Below, piece by piece: positions 8,876 through 18,454 of a DNA stretch of 54,281 bases (the first letter of the stretch is position 1; each line of letters starts with the position of its first letter). Origin of the DNA: RQOF01 sp964461135. Its GTDB lineage: Bacteria; Calditrichota; Calditrichia; RBG-13-44-9. The stretch covers positions 1-54,281 of the forward strand of contig CAYWTB010000024.1 in NCBI GenBank assembly GCA_964461135.1, given 5' to 3'. The position numbers were made by a program, and so were the translations under genes. The notes below the pieces were generated by a model. It was not told the DNA's origin, ran no database searches, and saw nothing but the letters and a program-made list of their open reading frames with translations.

Positions 8876-9004
8876 TCACATGACGAGATCAAAGATTCTG
8901 AAATAAATCTTAAATTCCACAGACTGCTGCCGATAATTAGGAGTAAGACAAGGTATGATATAATAAAAAGTTGTATGTTAATAATATTCAGAGAGAGAAG
9001 TTCA

Positions 9005-9982
9005 ATGATTCGTTATTTTTTCACCGGGGCTTTCATTCTTATGATCCTTGGAGTGATCGGTTGTGGAAAAGGGCCGGTGGAAAGCGGAGATGAAGCATTT
9101 GAACAGCGGAATTACTCCGAAGCCCTGAAATTTTATTTGCAGGCCGTCAAAGAGCAGAACGCCGATGATGTACTAAAGGAAAAAATTGCTATTTCATATT
9201 TCAGGGAGGGTGAACTTTTTTATGAAAAAAGGCAGGTAATAAAGGCATTCGAAGCCCGTATAAAAACAGCTATGCAATATGTACCTGCCGAACCTTCAGC
9301 TGAACTGCAGAGGGCTCTGTCTGATGTCTATCTGAAGCTGGCCGATGCTTATAAAAGTGCGCGGCCGGAGAATCCTTACCAGCAGCGAAATTTCTTTGAC
9401 AAGGCGGTGGAAAATTTTGAAAAATCCCTGGCGTATGATTCAACCAATAGTGAAGCCCGGGAAGCCATGTTTCAGTTTAGAGAAGAACATTTTAATTCCA
9501 TCATGGAAAAAGGAGTTGCTGCTTACAAGAAGGGAACCAAGGATCCACTGCAGTATATTGCAGCAGATCATTATCTGACCAATGCGCTCAAGCTGGATCC
9601 AGAAAATCCGGAGGCGGCCAAATACCGTACACTGGCGCGTAAGAAAGCATTAAACCTGCTGGATCCCGGGCTGGAAGTCCCCATTGCCGTCACCGATGAG
9701 ATGGAAAATAACGAGTACGTGGCTTTCCTGGTGGTGGTTTATAATCTATTGCCGGATCATCTGTATGTGAGTGCCGGTAATTTTGTGCTGGTGAAAGAGA
9801 ACGGTACGGAATTATTTGGAAAAACTAGCGGCATGTTCTCCACACCTCTGGAAGGCAAGACCATTGCCAATGGCCAGGAAACCGCCGGCGTGGTGGCTTT
9901 TCCCATCTCAGAAGACAAAAAGTACGCCCGTCTTGAATTCAGGAAAAATAGCGAAGTTTTGGGGTATAAAAATCTTCCTTAA
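9005..9982 (+). CDS. TPR-repeat lipoprotein
   Basis: A 325-residue probable lipoprotein: the N-terminal hydrophobic segment ends in a VIGC lipobox near residue 20, followed by GKGPVESGDEAFEQRNYSEA, the start of TPR-like helices. TPR-type helical pairs run to about residue 210 (YKSARPENPYQQ, FEKSLAYDSTNSEA, TNALKLDPENPEAAKY). The last 100 residues form a beta-rich domain of unknown identity. I chose ATG 9005, not the in-frame ATG at 8975, because the signal and lipobox begin there and extra charged residues would precede it otherwise. It appears monocistronic, with a strong terminator immediately after. The role is unknown; such proteins often scaffold envelope complexes. Confidence 0.8.
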   Translation: MIRYFFTGAFILMILGVIGCGKGPVESGDEAFEQRNYSEALKFYLQAVKEQNADDVLKEKIAISYFREGELFYEKRQVIKAFEARIKTAMQYVPAEPSAELQRALSDVYLKLADAYKSARPENPYQQRNFFDKAVENFEKSLAYDSTNSEAREAMFQFREEHFNSIMEKGVAAYKKGTKDPLQYIAADHYLTNALKLDPENPEAAKYRTLARKKALNLLDPGLEVPIAVTDEMENNEYVAFLVVVYNLLPDHLYVSAGNFVLVKENGTELFGKTSGMFSTPLEGKTIANGQETAGVVAFPISEDKKYARLEFRKNSEVLGYKNLP

Positions 9983-9984
9983 AT

Positions 9985-10014
9985 GAAAAAGGACAGTCCA
10001 GGCTGTCCTTTTTC
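9985..10014 (+). terminator. Rho-independent terminator after TPR lipoprotein
   Basis: Perfect 12-bp stem GAAAAAGGACAG (9985-9996) with CTGTCCTTTTTC (10003-10014), loop TCCAGG. The T-run is built into the 3' arm, and its symmetry means it could act from both strands. It begins three bases after the lipoprotein stop. Confidence 0.85.
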
Positions 10015-10142
10015 GTTCACACCGTTTTATCTATTCAAAGATACCATACATACTTTACCATGCCCTGATTTTATGTTCCAAAATTTCGATTTTTTTCTGC
10101 TCTGTGCCGCTGATCTCCATTAACGTCAAAAACCATATCAGG

Positions 10143-10290
10143 TTATTTCAATAAAATCATCTTAGACAAACGGCTCTGTCCCGCTGCTTTTAATTCATAA
10201 ACATAAATCCCGGTAACAAGCTTGCTACCGTCAAAAACAATGCTGTGCCGTCCCGGACCGTACAGGCTATTTCTTGCTGCAGAGTGAGGA
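10143..10290 (-). pseudogene. Relic of a T9SS C-terminal sorting domain
   Basis: On the minus strand a frame ending at TAA (10145-10143) reads ...YGPGRHSIVFDGSKLVTG, then IYVYELKAAGQSRLSKMILL plus a final K. This is the closing half of a type-A sorting domain: the GIYVYEL strand and terminal KMILLK match the family. Upstream of about 10290 the frame loses resemblance, there is no start and no cargo domain. It is a decayed end of a secreted-protein gene. Confidence 0.65.
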
Positions 10291-10362
10291 GAGTATAAAT
10301 AATTTGAATGACATTATCATTAGAGATTATACTGATTAACGGATGAATTTATAAAACCTAAC

Positions 10363-10875
10363 TCATAGAACAAAGCTGCTTTTCAGGGAATTCAGAATAT
10401 GAACGAAACCCTTGAATTCTTCCTGCTTTAGATGAACATGCAGATTATAATAATCAGATTCCTGTTGCAGCACTCCTAACCTGTAATGGATATTTAATGA
10501 ACCGATCAGATATTTAAAACGAAAGTCCGGAATAAAATTGAGATCAATGACCAGCTGAAAATCATTACCCGCCAGATTATCCACAAAGGTCTGCAGGGGA
10601 AGATGAAAACGGTCCAGTTGTTCGGAAGGAATTCGTTTGACGTCCAGAACCATAAAGTGCCATATCTGAAAATGTTGACGTAGATGGCGCACCAGGGTCA
10701 TGGCGGCATCCAGATGTTCCTCATCAAGAGGTAGTAATATCAATACATTTTTTATTTCCGAGGCGGGTTGAGGTAATTGTAAGCCCAATTTATTAAGACG
10801 TTTCATATTCCGGAAAGTCTTCCACCATACCAAAAGCGGAGCGAATTTTAATTTTACTGAGATCATTTCAATCAC
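10363..10875 (-). CDS. Conserved-looking hypothetical protein downstream of rarA
   Basis: A 170-residue protein I cannot name firmly. It starts with GTG at 10875, overlapping the rarA stop by four bases (GTGA), so it is translationally coupled; ATG at 10866 is an alternative. Visible parts are a basic N-terminus (about 1-35), then alternating strands and helices (NVLILLPLDEEHLDAAMTLV, WHFMVLDV, FQLVIDLNF, RFKYLIGSLNIHYRLGV). The VIDLN...LIGS...RLGV pattern recalls the N-terminal half of heptosyltransferase-like folds and short proteins annotated DUF6913 in Bacteroidetes. That is recall-based. No transmembrane segment is evident. Confidence 0.65.
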   Translation of the reverse strand: MIEMISVKLKFAPLLVWWKTFRNMKRLNKLGLQLPQPASEIKNVLILLPLDEEHLDAAMTLVRHLRQHFQIWHFMVLDVKRIPSEQLDRFHLPLQTFVDNLAGNDFQLVIDLNFIPDFRFKYLIGSLNIHYRLGVLQQESDYYNLHVHLKQEEFKGFVHILNSLKSSFVL

Positions 10876-12218
10876 TTTTTGTTATTGAGATCAGAATAAC
10901 TTTTTATTCCCTGCCACAGTTTTTTCAAGCGTTCCAGCAGGTGTTTTTCCTGGCCTTCCCGGCCGGGATTATAATATACTCTGTTTTCCAGCCCGGTGGG
11001 AAGGTATTTTTCCTTGACAAAATGTTGCAAAAAATCATGGGCATAACGGTAATCCTTGCCATATCCCAGATCTGCCAGCAGGCTGGTGGGTGCGTTTCGC
11101 AGGTGCAGTGGTACTGCCAGGTCCGGAAAATTTTTTATATCCTCGATTGCCCGGTTAATGGCCACAATGGCAGAATTACTCTTAGGTACGGATGCCAGAT
11201 AGGCAGCCACCTGCGATAATATTATTTTCGCTTCGGGTAGACCGATGTATGTAACAGCCGTAAAACCGCTGGTGGCCATGGTAAGGGCATAAGGATCGGC
11301 ATTACCAATGTCTTCCGAAGCCAGTATCAGCATGCGCCGGGCAATGAATTTGGGATCTTCTCCGGCCTCCAGCATGCGGGCCATCCAGTAAATGGCAGCA
11401 TCAGGATCACTTCCACGCAAACTTTTTATAAATGCTGAAGCCAGGTCATAATGGTATTCTCCTTGTTTATCATGATAGAGCACCTTTTGGGTAGCCGCTT
11501 TTTCAAAAAGATTTTTGTCCAGCACCAGCGGCCCGCTCTGTTCGCCGGCCAGATCGATGGCTTTCTCCAGCAGGTTTAAAGCGCGACGGGCATCACCGTT
11601 GGCCAGGCGATAGATGGCCTGAAAGTCCTCCACTACAATCTTTCTCTGATTTAACTGCTCATCCGTCTGCAGGGCTCTTTCAACAATATGATGAATCTGT
11701 TCATTATTAAGCATCTTCATTTGATAAACATGCGAACGGGATAACAGCGGTGCTATTACTTCAAAAGAGGGATTCTCGGTAGTGGCCCCGATCAGAATGA
11801 CGGTGCCCTGCTCCACCGCTTGAAGCAAAGAGTCCTGCTGTGCTTTGTTGAAGCGGTGAATTTCATCAATAAAAAGAATGGTGGAACGCCCGGAATATTT
11901 GCGCAGCTTGGCGGCTTCCTCAATCACATGCCGGATTTCTTTTACTCCCGCTGCCACCGCGCTGACGGCATAAAATTCCGCATTCACCTCATGCGCTATA
12001 ATGCGGGCCAGGGTCGTTTTCCCCACCCCGGGGGGACCCCACAGGATCATGGACCGGATGTGAGAAGAGTCTATTTCCCTGCGCAGAATGGTGCCGTTTC
12101 CCACAATATCCTCATGCCCCACGAAATCCTGCAGTTTTTCCGGACGGCACCTTTCAGCCAGAGGGACCGGGGGACGGCTTTTTTGCTCAATGTCAGAATG
12201 TGCAGTAAATAAATCCAT
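10872..12218 (-). CDS. rarA: Replication-associated recombination protein A (MgsA/RarA), AAA+ ATPase
   Basis: A 448-residue clamp-loader-like AAA+ protein that acts at stalled replication forks in the cytoplasm. The N-terminus has the family block PLAERCRPEKLQDFVGHEDI, Walker A GPPGVGKTT (about residue 61), Walker B TILFIDEIHRFNKAQQD, sensor GATTENPSFEV and an LLSR arginine-finger region. The C-terminal helical and tetramerisation parts include DPDAAIYWMARMLEAGEDP and ASEDIGNADP. Length fits the family. It follows the PEGA-protein gene by 64 bases on the same strand and its stop overlaps the start of the small downstream gene. Confidence 0.95.
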   Translation of the reverse strand: MDLFTAHSDIEQKSRPPVPLAERCRPEKLQDFVGHEDIVGNGTILRREIDSSHIRSMILWGPPGVGKTTLARIIAHEVNAEFYAVSAVAAGVKEIRHVIEEAAKLRKYSGRSTILFIDEIHRFNKAQQDSLLQAVEQGTVILIGATTENPSFEVIAPLLSRSHVYQMKMLNNEQIHHIVERALQTDEQLNQRKIVVEDFQAIYRLANGDARRALNLLEKAIDLAGEQSGPLVLDKNLFEKAATQKVLYHDKQGEYHYDLASAFIKSLRGSDPDAAIYWMARMLEAGEDPKFIARRMLILASEDIGNADPYALTMATSGFTAVTYIGLPEAKIILSQVAAYLASVPKSNSAIVAINRAIEDIKNFPDLAVPLHLRNAPTSLLADLGYGKDYRYAHDFLQHFVKEKYLPTGLENRVYYNPGREGQEKHLLERLKKLWQGIKSYSDLNNKK

Positions 12219-12282
12219 TTAAACAAATGGTATCATTATGGTCGTTCTTTAGACGGAACAGCAAGGTAATTCCTGCTGCTCA

Positions 12283-14235
12283 TCAGGGAGTTGAATTATA
12301 AATTTCTACTTTTTTCAAATAAAAATACGTGTTATTCCTGTCCGTGGTAGATATCTCGAGAGTGTTCACCCCGCCCCGCACATAAGGGGTAATATCCCAG
12401 TTTTCGGCCTTGACGACATTCAGATCTTCTATGAATGTGGGCGTATAATAGTAGCTCAGTATGGTATTGTTAAATTTAATGGCAATATCTACCGTAGCTG
12501 ATATTGACAGAGGATATTTTTCCCTCGAGCTGGCGGCATACATGTTTAAGGTGAATGTCTGATCATAGTTCAGGTTGCGGGGAAGCTCAAAGGTAATCTT
12601 AACAGCATCATTTCCTTTGGGATTGCGATAGGGAAAAGCAAATCCCAGTTTCCAGAAGTATTCCTTCAGCTTATCATAATATTCAATGGATGGGCCACCT
12701 TCAGTGCTGGAAGTAAATGCGCGGTCTTTATAAGTATAACCGGAAAAGATTTCACAATTTCGGTTATCAACTATACCCCGGTCGCTGATTCCCGCTGCAA
12801 TCCGCAAAACAGGAAAATAACCGGCATTAACCTTCAGCGGTAAACCGGCTTTGACGGAAATGGTTTGTGGTTTGGGCGTTATAAATCCCTCAATATCCCC
12901 AAAGGAAATCTTATGCTCACCAATATCCAGCGTCCCCTCATACTGGCCTTCAGCCTGGTAATTTCCGTCGATATAAATTTTGCCCTGCGGCGGGGTAGTG
13001 GTGATGCTAACTTTCTCCATTTGTGATACAAGCCTGAAGGAGGTATTGCCTGCCGGGCTTACTTTTGTCAGACTCAGCTCGATCAGCTGGGGTTCGCTGG
13101 CATACCCTTTCTTCTCTATCCGGACGGCATAGTTTCCCAGCGGCAACTGGGTAAATACATGATCTGTTTTTTCACCCAAATTACGACCATTTAAATAAAT
13201 TGATGCATTTTTCACATCAGAAATTACTTCAATACTACCGATATTTTCGGTGGAGCCGGAAAGAAGCGCAGGACCTTTTGTCCCCACCGAAAACTGCTGG
13301 ACGGTCAGAGTTGAAGTATCGCCGGCGGTAATTGTTACCTGCCTTTCCGCCGGTGTGGCAACATATCCGGTTTTCTGAATAATGACCTGATACCGGCCCT
13401 GTTCCAGCATTAGAAAGGGATTTTCACTGACAGTTCCATAGTATTTATCATTAATGAAAATCTTCGAATCCTGCTGGTTCGCCACTACCTGAAGATACCC
13501 ATACAATTCAGAACGGATGGGCACAAATTTGATATCGATAGTCACCAGAGAATCCCTGCCTATTTCCACATCATAGAATTGCGGTTCCGCCAAATAACCG
13601 TCTTTGGAGAAAGTAATTCTGTGGGGACCCTCCGGGATATTGACCAATACTCTATTTGTGTACCCCAGAAAACGCGATTCATCAATATAAACACGTGCTC
13701 CCCCCGGACTGCTTTTTGCCAGAAGTTTGCCGCCCTCCGGATTACTGAAATGAATTACCCAGAAGAAACCAATCAGAGAAAAAATTGCCAGAATGGCGAC
13801 GGCCAGTGCAATTCTTCTCCATATGAATTCGCTACCGTAATCCAGCGTGAGAGGGATGTTCTTTAAATCATCCGGGTTAAAGCTATAGGTCCATTCAGAG
13901 GGAATCATGCGGGCGGTTTCCGGGTGGATTTTCCCCAGAAATTCCTCTTCCAGGTAATAACGGAAATGAAGCCGTAATTCTCTTTCGGCTTTTGGCAAAT
14001 TTACCAGGTTTATTTTGCGTTTCAATCGAAAACGTTTCTTCAGACTTTCCCAGGAGGAAAAGGTATAGAAAAAGAATTCATGCTGCCTGTAGGCTTCCTG
14101 CTGCTTCATCCAGCGGACTTCACCCAGATGGTTCATATAAATGTCATAATCCGGAATGCCGGAAAAAAAACGTTCATATTCTTCGGCTTTGATGCGCTGA
14201 ATGGTTCGATAACTGAGCGGTATTTTTTCTTGCAT
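12283..14235 (-). CDS. Membrane-anchored protein with four PEGA repeats
   Basis: A 650-residue protein with an unusual layout. Residues 1-138 are soluble, charged and probably cytoplasmic. One membrane span follows (about 141-163, rich in A, I, L and F). Four PEGA-type beta repeats then face outward: PGGARVYIDESRFLGYT...IPEGPHRITFSKDGY; SKIFINDKYYGTV...LEQGRYQVIIQKTGY; ASIYLNGRNLGEK...LPLGNYAVRIEKKGY; GKIYIDGNYQAEG...LDIGEHKISF. The last 170 residues form a beta-rich domain, perhaps galactose-binding-like. PEGA domains are usually surface or envelope binding modules. It lies 8 bases after the DUF4139 gene and so in the valS transcript. The N-terminal domain is unrecognised. Confidence 0.75.
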   Translation of the reverse strand: MQEKIPLSYRTIQRIKAEEYERFFSGIPDYDIYMNHLGEVRWMKQQEAYRQHEFFFYTFSSWESLKKRFRLKRKINLVNLPKAERELRLHFRYYLEEEFLGKIHPETARMIPSEWTYSFNPDDLKNIPLTLDYGSEFIWRRIALAVAILAIFSLIGFFWVIHFSNPEGGKLLAKSSPGGARVYIDESRFLGYTNRVLVNIPEGPHRITFSKDGYLAEPQFYDVEIGRDSLVTIDIKFVPIRSELYGYLQVVANQQDSKIFINDKYYGTVSENPFLMLEQGRYQVIIQKTGYVATPAERQVTITAGDTSTLTVQQFSVGTKGPALLSGSTENIGSIEVISDVKNASIYLNGRNLGEKTDHVFTQLPLGNYAVRIEKKGYASEPQLIELSLTKVSPAGNTSFRLVSQMEKVSITTTPPQGKIYIDGNYQAEGQYEGTLDIGEHKISFGDIEGFITPKPQTISVKAGLPLKVNAGYFPVLRIAAGISDRGIVDNRNCEIFSGYTYKDRAFTSSTEGGPSIEYYDKLKEYFWKLGFAFPYRNPKGNDAVKITFELPRNLNYDQTFTLNMYAASSREKYPLSISATVDIAIKFNNTILSYYYTPTFIEDLNVVKAENWDITPYVRGGVNTLEISTTDRNNTYFYLKKVEIYNSTP

Positions 14236-14243
14236 GTATTAAA

Positions 14244-15599
14244 TTACCAGGAATAAAAAATCGTATAACTCAGGGTGGACTTGCTGTTCGCTTTCACCGG
14301 TACCTCGAATACCACATGCTGGATATCTTTTTTAGTATAAGAAAAATTACTTTTTTCTATCTTCCAGTCACGATAGTATAAATTTTCTTCCACCATTATA
14401 ATTACATTTTCTTTTTCTTTATTATTTCTTAGTTCTATTTCTATTGTCTGTCTCTCAGAGCGCTGAGACACTTTCACCCTGTCAACCACCCGCCGCTCTC
14501 CCACCAGATCGAATGCATTACCCACTGCAATTTTTACCTCTTCGTTTCTGGGGGTGTGGTCAATGCGGTCTTCCCCGATAAATTCAAGACTTTCCTTATC
14601 TTTCTGATAAATACGGAAAATACCCCCGGGCAGCGGTTTTCCCAGTCCAGCTTTCTCATCATTTTTAAACAGCAGGCGGACTTCCACTTTGGTGGGATTC
14701 TGCTGACCGTTGTAATAAAACTGCTTCGTGCTGCCAACCAGGGCTGATGGAAAAAGAGAAATCTGTTTAATCTGATTATCCTTGAGGGTAGTCAGGCGAT
14801 CCAGATCATATATATGATATTCAAAAAAAGCCCGTTCTTCGAAGCCCTTGCTCTCGGCAGACATGGCCATCAAAGCATCTGTGGGCATGCGGCGCATGGG
14901 TTGGGGTGACGGCGCCCGGTGGATATCTCCCGCTACCAGTTTGAGGTGGGAATTATCAAAGGTGGCACCGCAGTGGTTATCAATGGACACCCAGGCATCC
15001 AGGCTGATCTGGTTTCCAGCCGGATTTATTACACCTACATACTCCGCCTGCCAGCTCATTCCACTGGTGAGGTAACCGACTTCCAGCTTTTCCGACCCCT
15101 CTTTTACACCGGCGAGCTCCCACACCAGGGTTGGTCTGGTAATCAATCCTTCCGGCAGTTCCTTCACATTGATGGTCAGTTCATTATTCCAGGGTACTAT
15201 TTTTATGCCACCGTCGGTTTTCAGCACCATTGAACCGCCTGTTTTACTCAACAGCGTTCCTTTAATAACCTCTCCATCCGGTTGTACAATTTCCACCACA
15301 TGATCGATATACTTTTCCAGAATCTTATCCGAGCTTACCAGGTCATATTCAAAATTCTGTTCCAATACCTGGAATTCCTTATTACCGCTCAGTGATTTAA
15401 GATACACCGAGGTCGGAATTAATTTTGCCGCCACATCGGTAAATTTGAAGGGCAAATCGCTCTTGCGGATGGTTACGTTCCTGACCTGTTTTACCAGGGC
15501 CAGATCCTGGTTATAGACTGTCACATAATTCTCATCTGCTAAGACAGTTGCGGTCATTATAAAAACTAACCAGAGAAAAAAAATGATGTTGTTTTTCAT
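14244..15599 (-). CDS. Exported DUF4139-family protein
   Basis: A 451-residue protein with a cleavable signal (about 1-21, ending VLA) and the DUF4139 layout: N-terminal VTVYNQDLALVKQVR, central VGYLTSGMSWQAEYVGVIN and DNSHLKLVAGDIHRA, then the long beta-rich C-terminal region with NEEVKIAVGNAFDLVGERRV and a closing FEVPVKANSKSTLSYTI. Members are periplasmic or surface beta-proteins of unknown function. It starts 10 bases downstream of valS and ends 8 bases before the PEGA protein, so the three probably share an mRNA. Pairing a DUF4139 protein with a PEGA protein suggests an envelope role. Confidence 0.82.
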   Translation of the reverse strand: MKNNIIFFLWLVFIMTATVLADENYVTVYNQDLALVKQVRNVTIRKSDLPFKFTDVAAKLIPTSVYLKSLSGNKEFQVLEQNFEYDLVSSDKILEKYIDHVVEIVQPDGEVIKGTLLSKTGGSMVLKTDGGIKIVPWNNELTINVKELPEGLITRPTLVWELAGVKEGSEKLEVGYLTSGMSWQAEYVGVINPAGNQISLDAWVSIDNHCGATFDNSHLKLVAGDIHRAPSPQPMRRMPTDALMAMSAESKGFEERAFFEYHIYDLDRLTTLKDNQIKQISLFPSALVGSTKQFYYNGQQNPTKVEVRLLFKNDEKAGLGKPLPGGIFRIYQKDKESLEFIGEDRIDHTPRNEEVKIAVGNAFDLVGERRVVDRVKVSQRSERQTIEIELRNNKEKENVIIMVEENLYYRDWKIEKSNFSYTKKDIQHVVFEVPVKANSKSTLSYTIFYSW

Positions 15600-15609
15600 A
15601 GGGTCACCA

Positions 15610-18276
15610 TTAATTTATCAGTTTAAGATTTGAACGGAATTTTTCAAGTTTTTCACTGAAATTTTTTAATTTTTCCTTATCCTGCAAAACAACCTGTTGC
15701 GGTGCCTTGGAAAGATACTGTTCATTCAATAGTTTCTTCTCCAGTCCGTGGACCTGGGTTTCCAGGCGCTCAATTTCCCGGCTGAGACGGGATCGTTCGG
15801 CATCCAGGTCTATCAGACCGGCCAGTGGCACAAATATTTCTATATTTTCCAATACTGCCACTGCCGCCGCCACAATTTTTTCGTTCCGATCCACCAGTTC
15901 CAATTCACTCACACGCGCCAGCTGTTTAATATAATCTGCCTGTTGACTAATCCGTCCGGCAAGGGTTTCATCCTCCGTCTTAAATTTCATCGCAGCCATT
16001 CGTCCGGGGGGCACATTCATTTCCGAGCGAATATTCCTTACGGCACTGATCACACCCTGGACAAGGACCATTTCCCCTTCCGCCTCCTCATTAATGAGAT
16101 GGGATTCTGCCCGGGGCCATTGCGCGATAACCAGACTGTCCTCATTCTCATTTTTTAATTTCATCCAGATCTCTTCGGTAATGAACGGAATATACGGATG
16201 CATCAGATTCATGCAGGTTTTCATGACATGCACGGCCACGCCGCGGGCGGTTTCCCTCTGAATACGGTCCGCTTCCGGGGAGAGGCGCGGTTTGATCAGT
16301 TCCAGGTACCAGTCACAGAATTCATGCCAGAAGAAATGGTAAACGGCGGTAAGCGAATCATTAATCCGGTAATTGTCCAGATTACGGGACACTTCCCCGA
16401 TGGTTTTTGCCAGCCGGCTGAGAATCCAGCAGTCGGCCAGTTGAAACTGTTGGCGGTAATCCGGATAATTATCCGCTGGCACCTCCAGATTCATGGCCAG
16501 AAATCGGTAGGCATTCCATATTTTATTGGAAAAATTGCGTCCCATCTCAAAATGGGATTCCGAAAGATTAATATCCTGTCCTTCCGAGCTGAGAATGATA
16601 AGGGTATAGCGCATAGCATCTGCACTATATTTTTCAATAATGTCCAGCGGGTCAATGCCATTGCCCAGGGATTTACTCATCTTGCGTCCGATATGGTCCC
16701 GGATAATGCCGTTCAGGTAAACCTCCCGGAAGGGTATATCCTGCATAAATTCCATTCCGGCCATAATCATACGGGCCACCCAAAAGAATATGATATCGGG
16801 GCCGGTTACCAGCAGGTCAGTGGGATAAAAATATTTCAGATCCGGTGTTTCATCGGGCCATCCCAGTGTGGAAAAGGGCCATAACCAGGAGCTGAACCAT
16901 GTATCCAGCACGTTTTCATCCTGCTTCCATTCCTGATGACCGCAGGCGGGACATTTTTGCGGCTCATCCAGTGCGGCCACCGTTTCACCGCAATTTGCGC
17001 AGTAATACACCGGTATACGGTGTCCCCACCATAGCTGCCGGCTGATACACCAGTCGCGGATATTTTCCAGCCAGTTGATATAGGTTTTAAGCCACCTCTC
17101 CGCCGGATGGATTTTAAGTCGTCCGTCCTTCACCACCTCCATGGCCGGTTGGGCCAGCTCTTTCATTCTCACAAACCACTGTTCGGAGAGCCAAGGTTCC
17201 ACAACGGTATCACAACGCTGGCAATGTCCCACACTATGATGATGTTCCTCAATTTTACTCAACAGACCCTGATTCTCCAGATTGCTGATAATCTGTTTAC
17301 GTGCTTCAAAGCGGTCCAGACCTGCATATGCACCGGCTTCTTCATTGAGGCTGCCGTCATTGTTCAGAATATTGACTACCAGCAGATGATGGCGTTTGCC
17401 GATATCAAAATCATTGGGATCATGGGCAGGGGTTACCTTCACTGCCCCGGTTCCAAATTCCGGATCTACCTGACGATCTTCAATGACCGGTATTTCGCGG
17501 TTCATCAGGGGAAGAATAACCATTTTACCGATAAATTTTTTAAAGCGGGTATCTTCCGGATGGACTGCCACAGCGGTATCCCCCAGCATTGTCTCCGGAC
17601 GGGTGGTGGCCACCGTCAGGAATTCCGGGCTGTCTTTCAGCGGATATTTGATATACCATAGACGTCCGGTCATCTCTTTATATTCAACCTCTTCATCGGA
17701 AAGGGCGGTGCCACAGCGCGGGCACCAGTTAATGATATATTTGCCCTTGTAGATGAGGCCTTTGTGATATAAACGGATAAAAACTTCCTGTACCGCCCGG
17801 GAAAGTCCTTCATCCATGGTAAATCGTTCCCGCCGCCAGTCACAGGAGCAGCCCATTTTCTTTAACTGGAAGATAATGCGGTTCCCGTATTGTTCTTTCC
17901 ATTTCCAGACCCGCTCCACAAACGATTCCCTGCCCAGGTCAAAACGGGTTTTGTTATGCCGGCGGAGTTCTTTTTCCACCACATTCTGGGTGGCGATTCC
18001 GGCATGATCCGTACCCGGCAGCCACAATGCCTCAAAGCCCTGTTTACGGCGGTAACGGATATAGATATCCTGAATGGTATTATTGTAAGCATGTCCCATA
18101 TGCAGGGCGGCGGTTACGTTGGGTGGAGGAATCACAATGGTATACGGTGTTTTTGCCGGATTCACATCGGCATTAAAATAGCCGCGATCCAGCCACAGCT
18201 GGTACCATTTATCCTCTATCTCTTTGGGCTGGTATGTCTTCGGTATCGAATTATGAGTTACAGACTTGGTACGCAT
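15610..18276 (-). CDS. valS: Valyl-tRNA synthetase
   Basis: An 888-residue class I aminoacyl-tRNA synthetase charging tRNA-Val. The HIGH-type motif is HMGH in PPPNVTAALHMGHAYNNTIQ (about residue 60) and the KMSKS loop appears as GRKMSKSLGN (about 532). The editing domain includes TTRPETMLGDTAVAVHP. Cysteine clusters (NWCPRCGT; CQRC; CANC...CPACGH) fit the zinc-binding type of ValS. The C-terminus is the expected coiled coil (LDAERSRLSREIERLETQVH). Length is normal. The start ATG at 18276 is followed by the usual IPKTYQPKEIEDKWY block. It heads the minus-strand run valS, DUF4139, PEGA protein. I see no T-box in the 178 bases upstream. Confidence 0.97.
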   Translation of the reverse strand: MRTKSVTHNSIPKTYQPKEIEDKWYQLWLDRGYFNADVNPAKTPYTIVIPPPNVTAALHMGHAYNNTIQDIYIRYRRKQGFEALWLPGTDHAGIATQNVVEKELRRHNKTRFDLGRESFVERVWKWKEQYGNRIIFQLKKMGCSCDWRRERFTMDEGLSRAVQEVFIRLYHKGLIYKGKYIINWCPRCGTALSDEEVEYKEMTGRLWYIKYPLKDSPEFLTVATTRPETMLGDTAVAVHPEDTRFKKFIGKMVILPLMNREIPVIEDRQVDPEFGTGAVKVTPAHDPNDFDIGKRHHLLVVNILNNDGSLNEEAGAYAGLDRFEARKQIISNLENQGLLSKIEEHHHSVGHCQRCDTVVEPWLSEQWFVRMKELAQPAMEVVKDGRLKIHPAERWLKTYINWLENIRDWCISRQLWWGHRIPVYYCANCGETVAALDEPQKCPACGHQEWKQDENVLDTWFSSWLWPFSTLGWPDETPDLKYFYPTDLLVTGPDIIFFWVARMIMAGMEFMQDIPFREVYLNGIIRDHIGRKMSKSLGNGIDPLDIIEKYSADAMRYTLIILSSEGQDINLSESHFEMGRNFSNKIWNAYRFLAMNLEVPADNYPDYRQQFQLADCWILSRLAKTIGEVSRNLDNYRINDSLTAVYHFFWHEFCDWYLELIKPRLSPEADRIQRETARGVAVHVMKTCMNLMHPYIPFITEEIWMKLKNENEDSLVIAQWPRAESHLINEEAEGEMVLVQGVISAVRNIRSEMNVPPGRMAAMKFKTEDETLAGRISQQADYIKQLARVSELELVDRNEKIVAAAVAVLENIEIFVPLAGLIDLDAERSRLSREIERLETQVHGLEKKLLNEQYLSKAPQQVVLQDKEKLKNFSEKLEKFRSNLKLIN

Positions 18277-18454
18277 GTATCATCCCTGGTCATTACATAT
18301 TTTAAGCTATTTACACATGAATAGCGAATTTAACACATCCGGCAAGCTGATGCAAAACCCCAATTAATATTAAGGGTTATTTTTTATTTCGTGGGAATGG
18401 CAGCGGAGGGTGCAAAATGCACAGAATGGTATAATGTAAATAATAGAATTCAGG

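Larger units (their letters stand above)
8110..9004. other. Repeat-rich intergenic region
   Basis: No credible gene: the longest frame here (8461-8742) has no family resemblance and runs through palindromes. The stretch contains an imperfect hairpin (8222-8291), an 18-bp perfect palindrome (8646-8663) and three variants of the CCCGTCT...GCC mini-element (8321-8346, 8669-8690, 8857-8875). The promoter for the TPR lipoprotein should lie in the last 100 bases. Confidence 0.55.

Noticed and set aside
16198..16884. 228-codon plus-strand frame inside valS
   Set aside because: Antisense shadow of an unambiguous valyl-tRNA synthetase.
15610..18454. T-box riboswitch upstream of valS
   Set aside because: The 178 bases upstream show no T-box conserved sequence or long leader structure.
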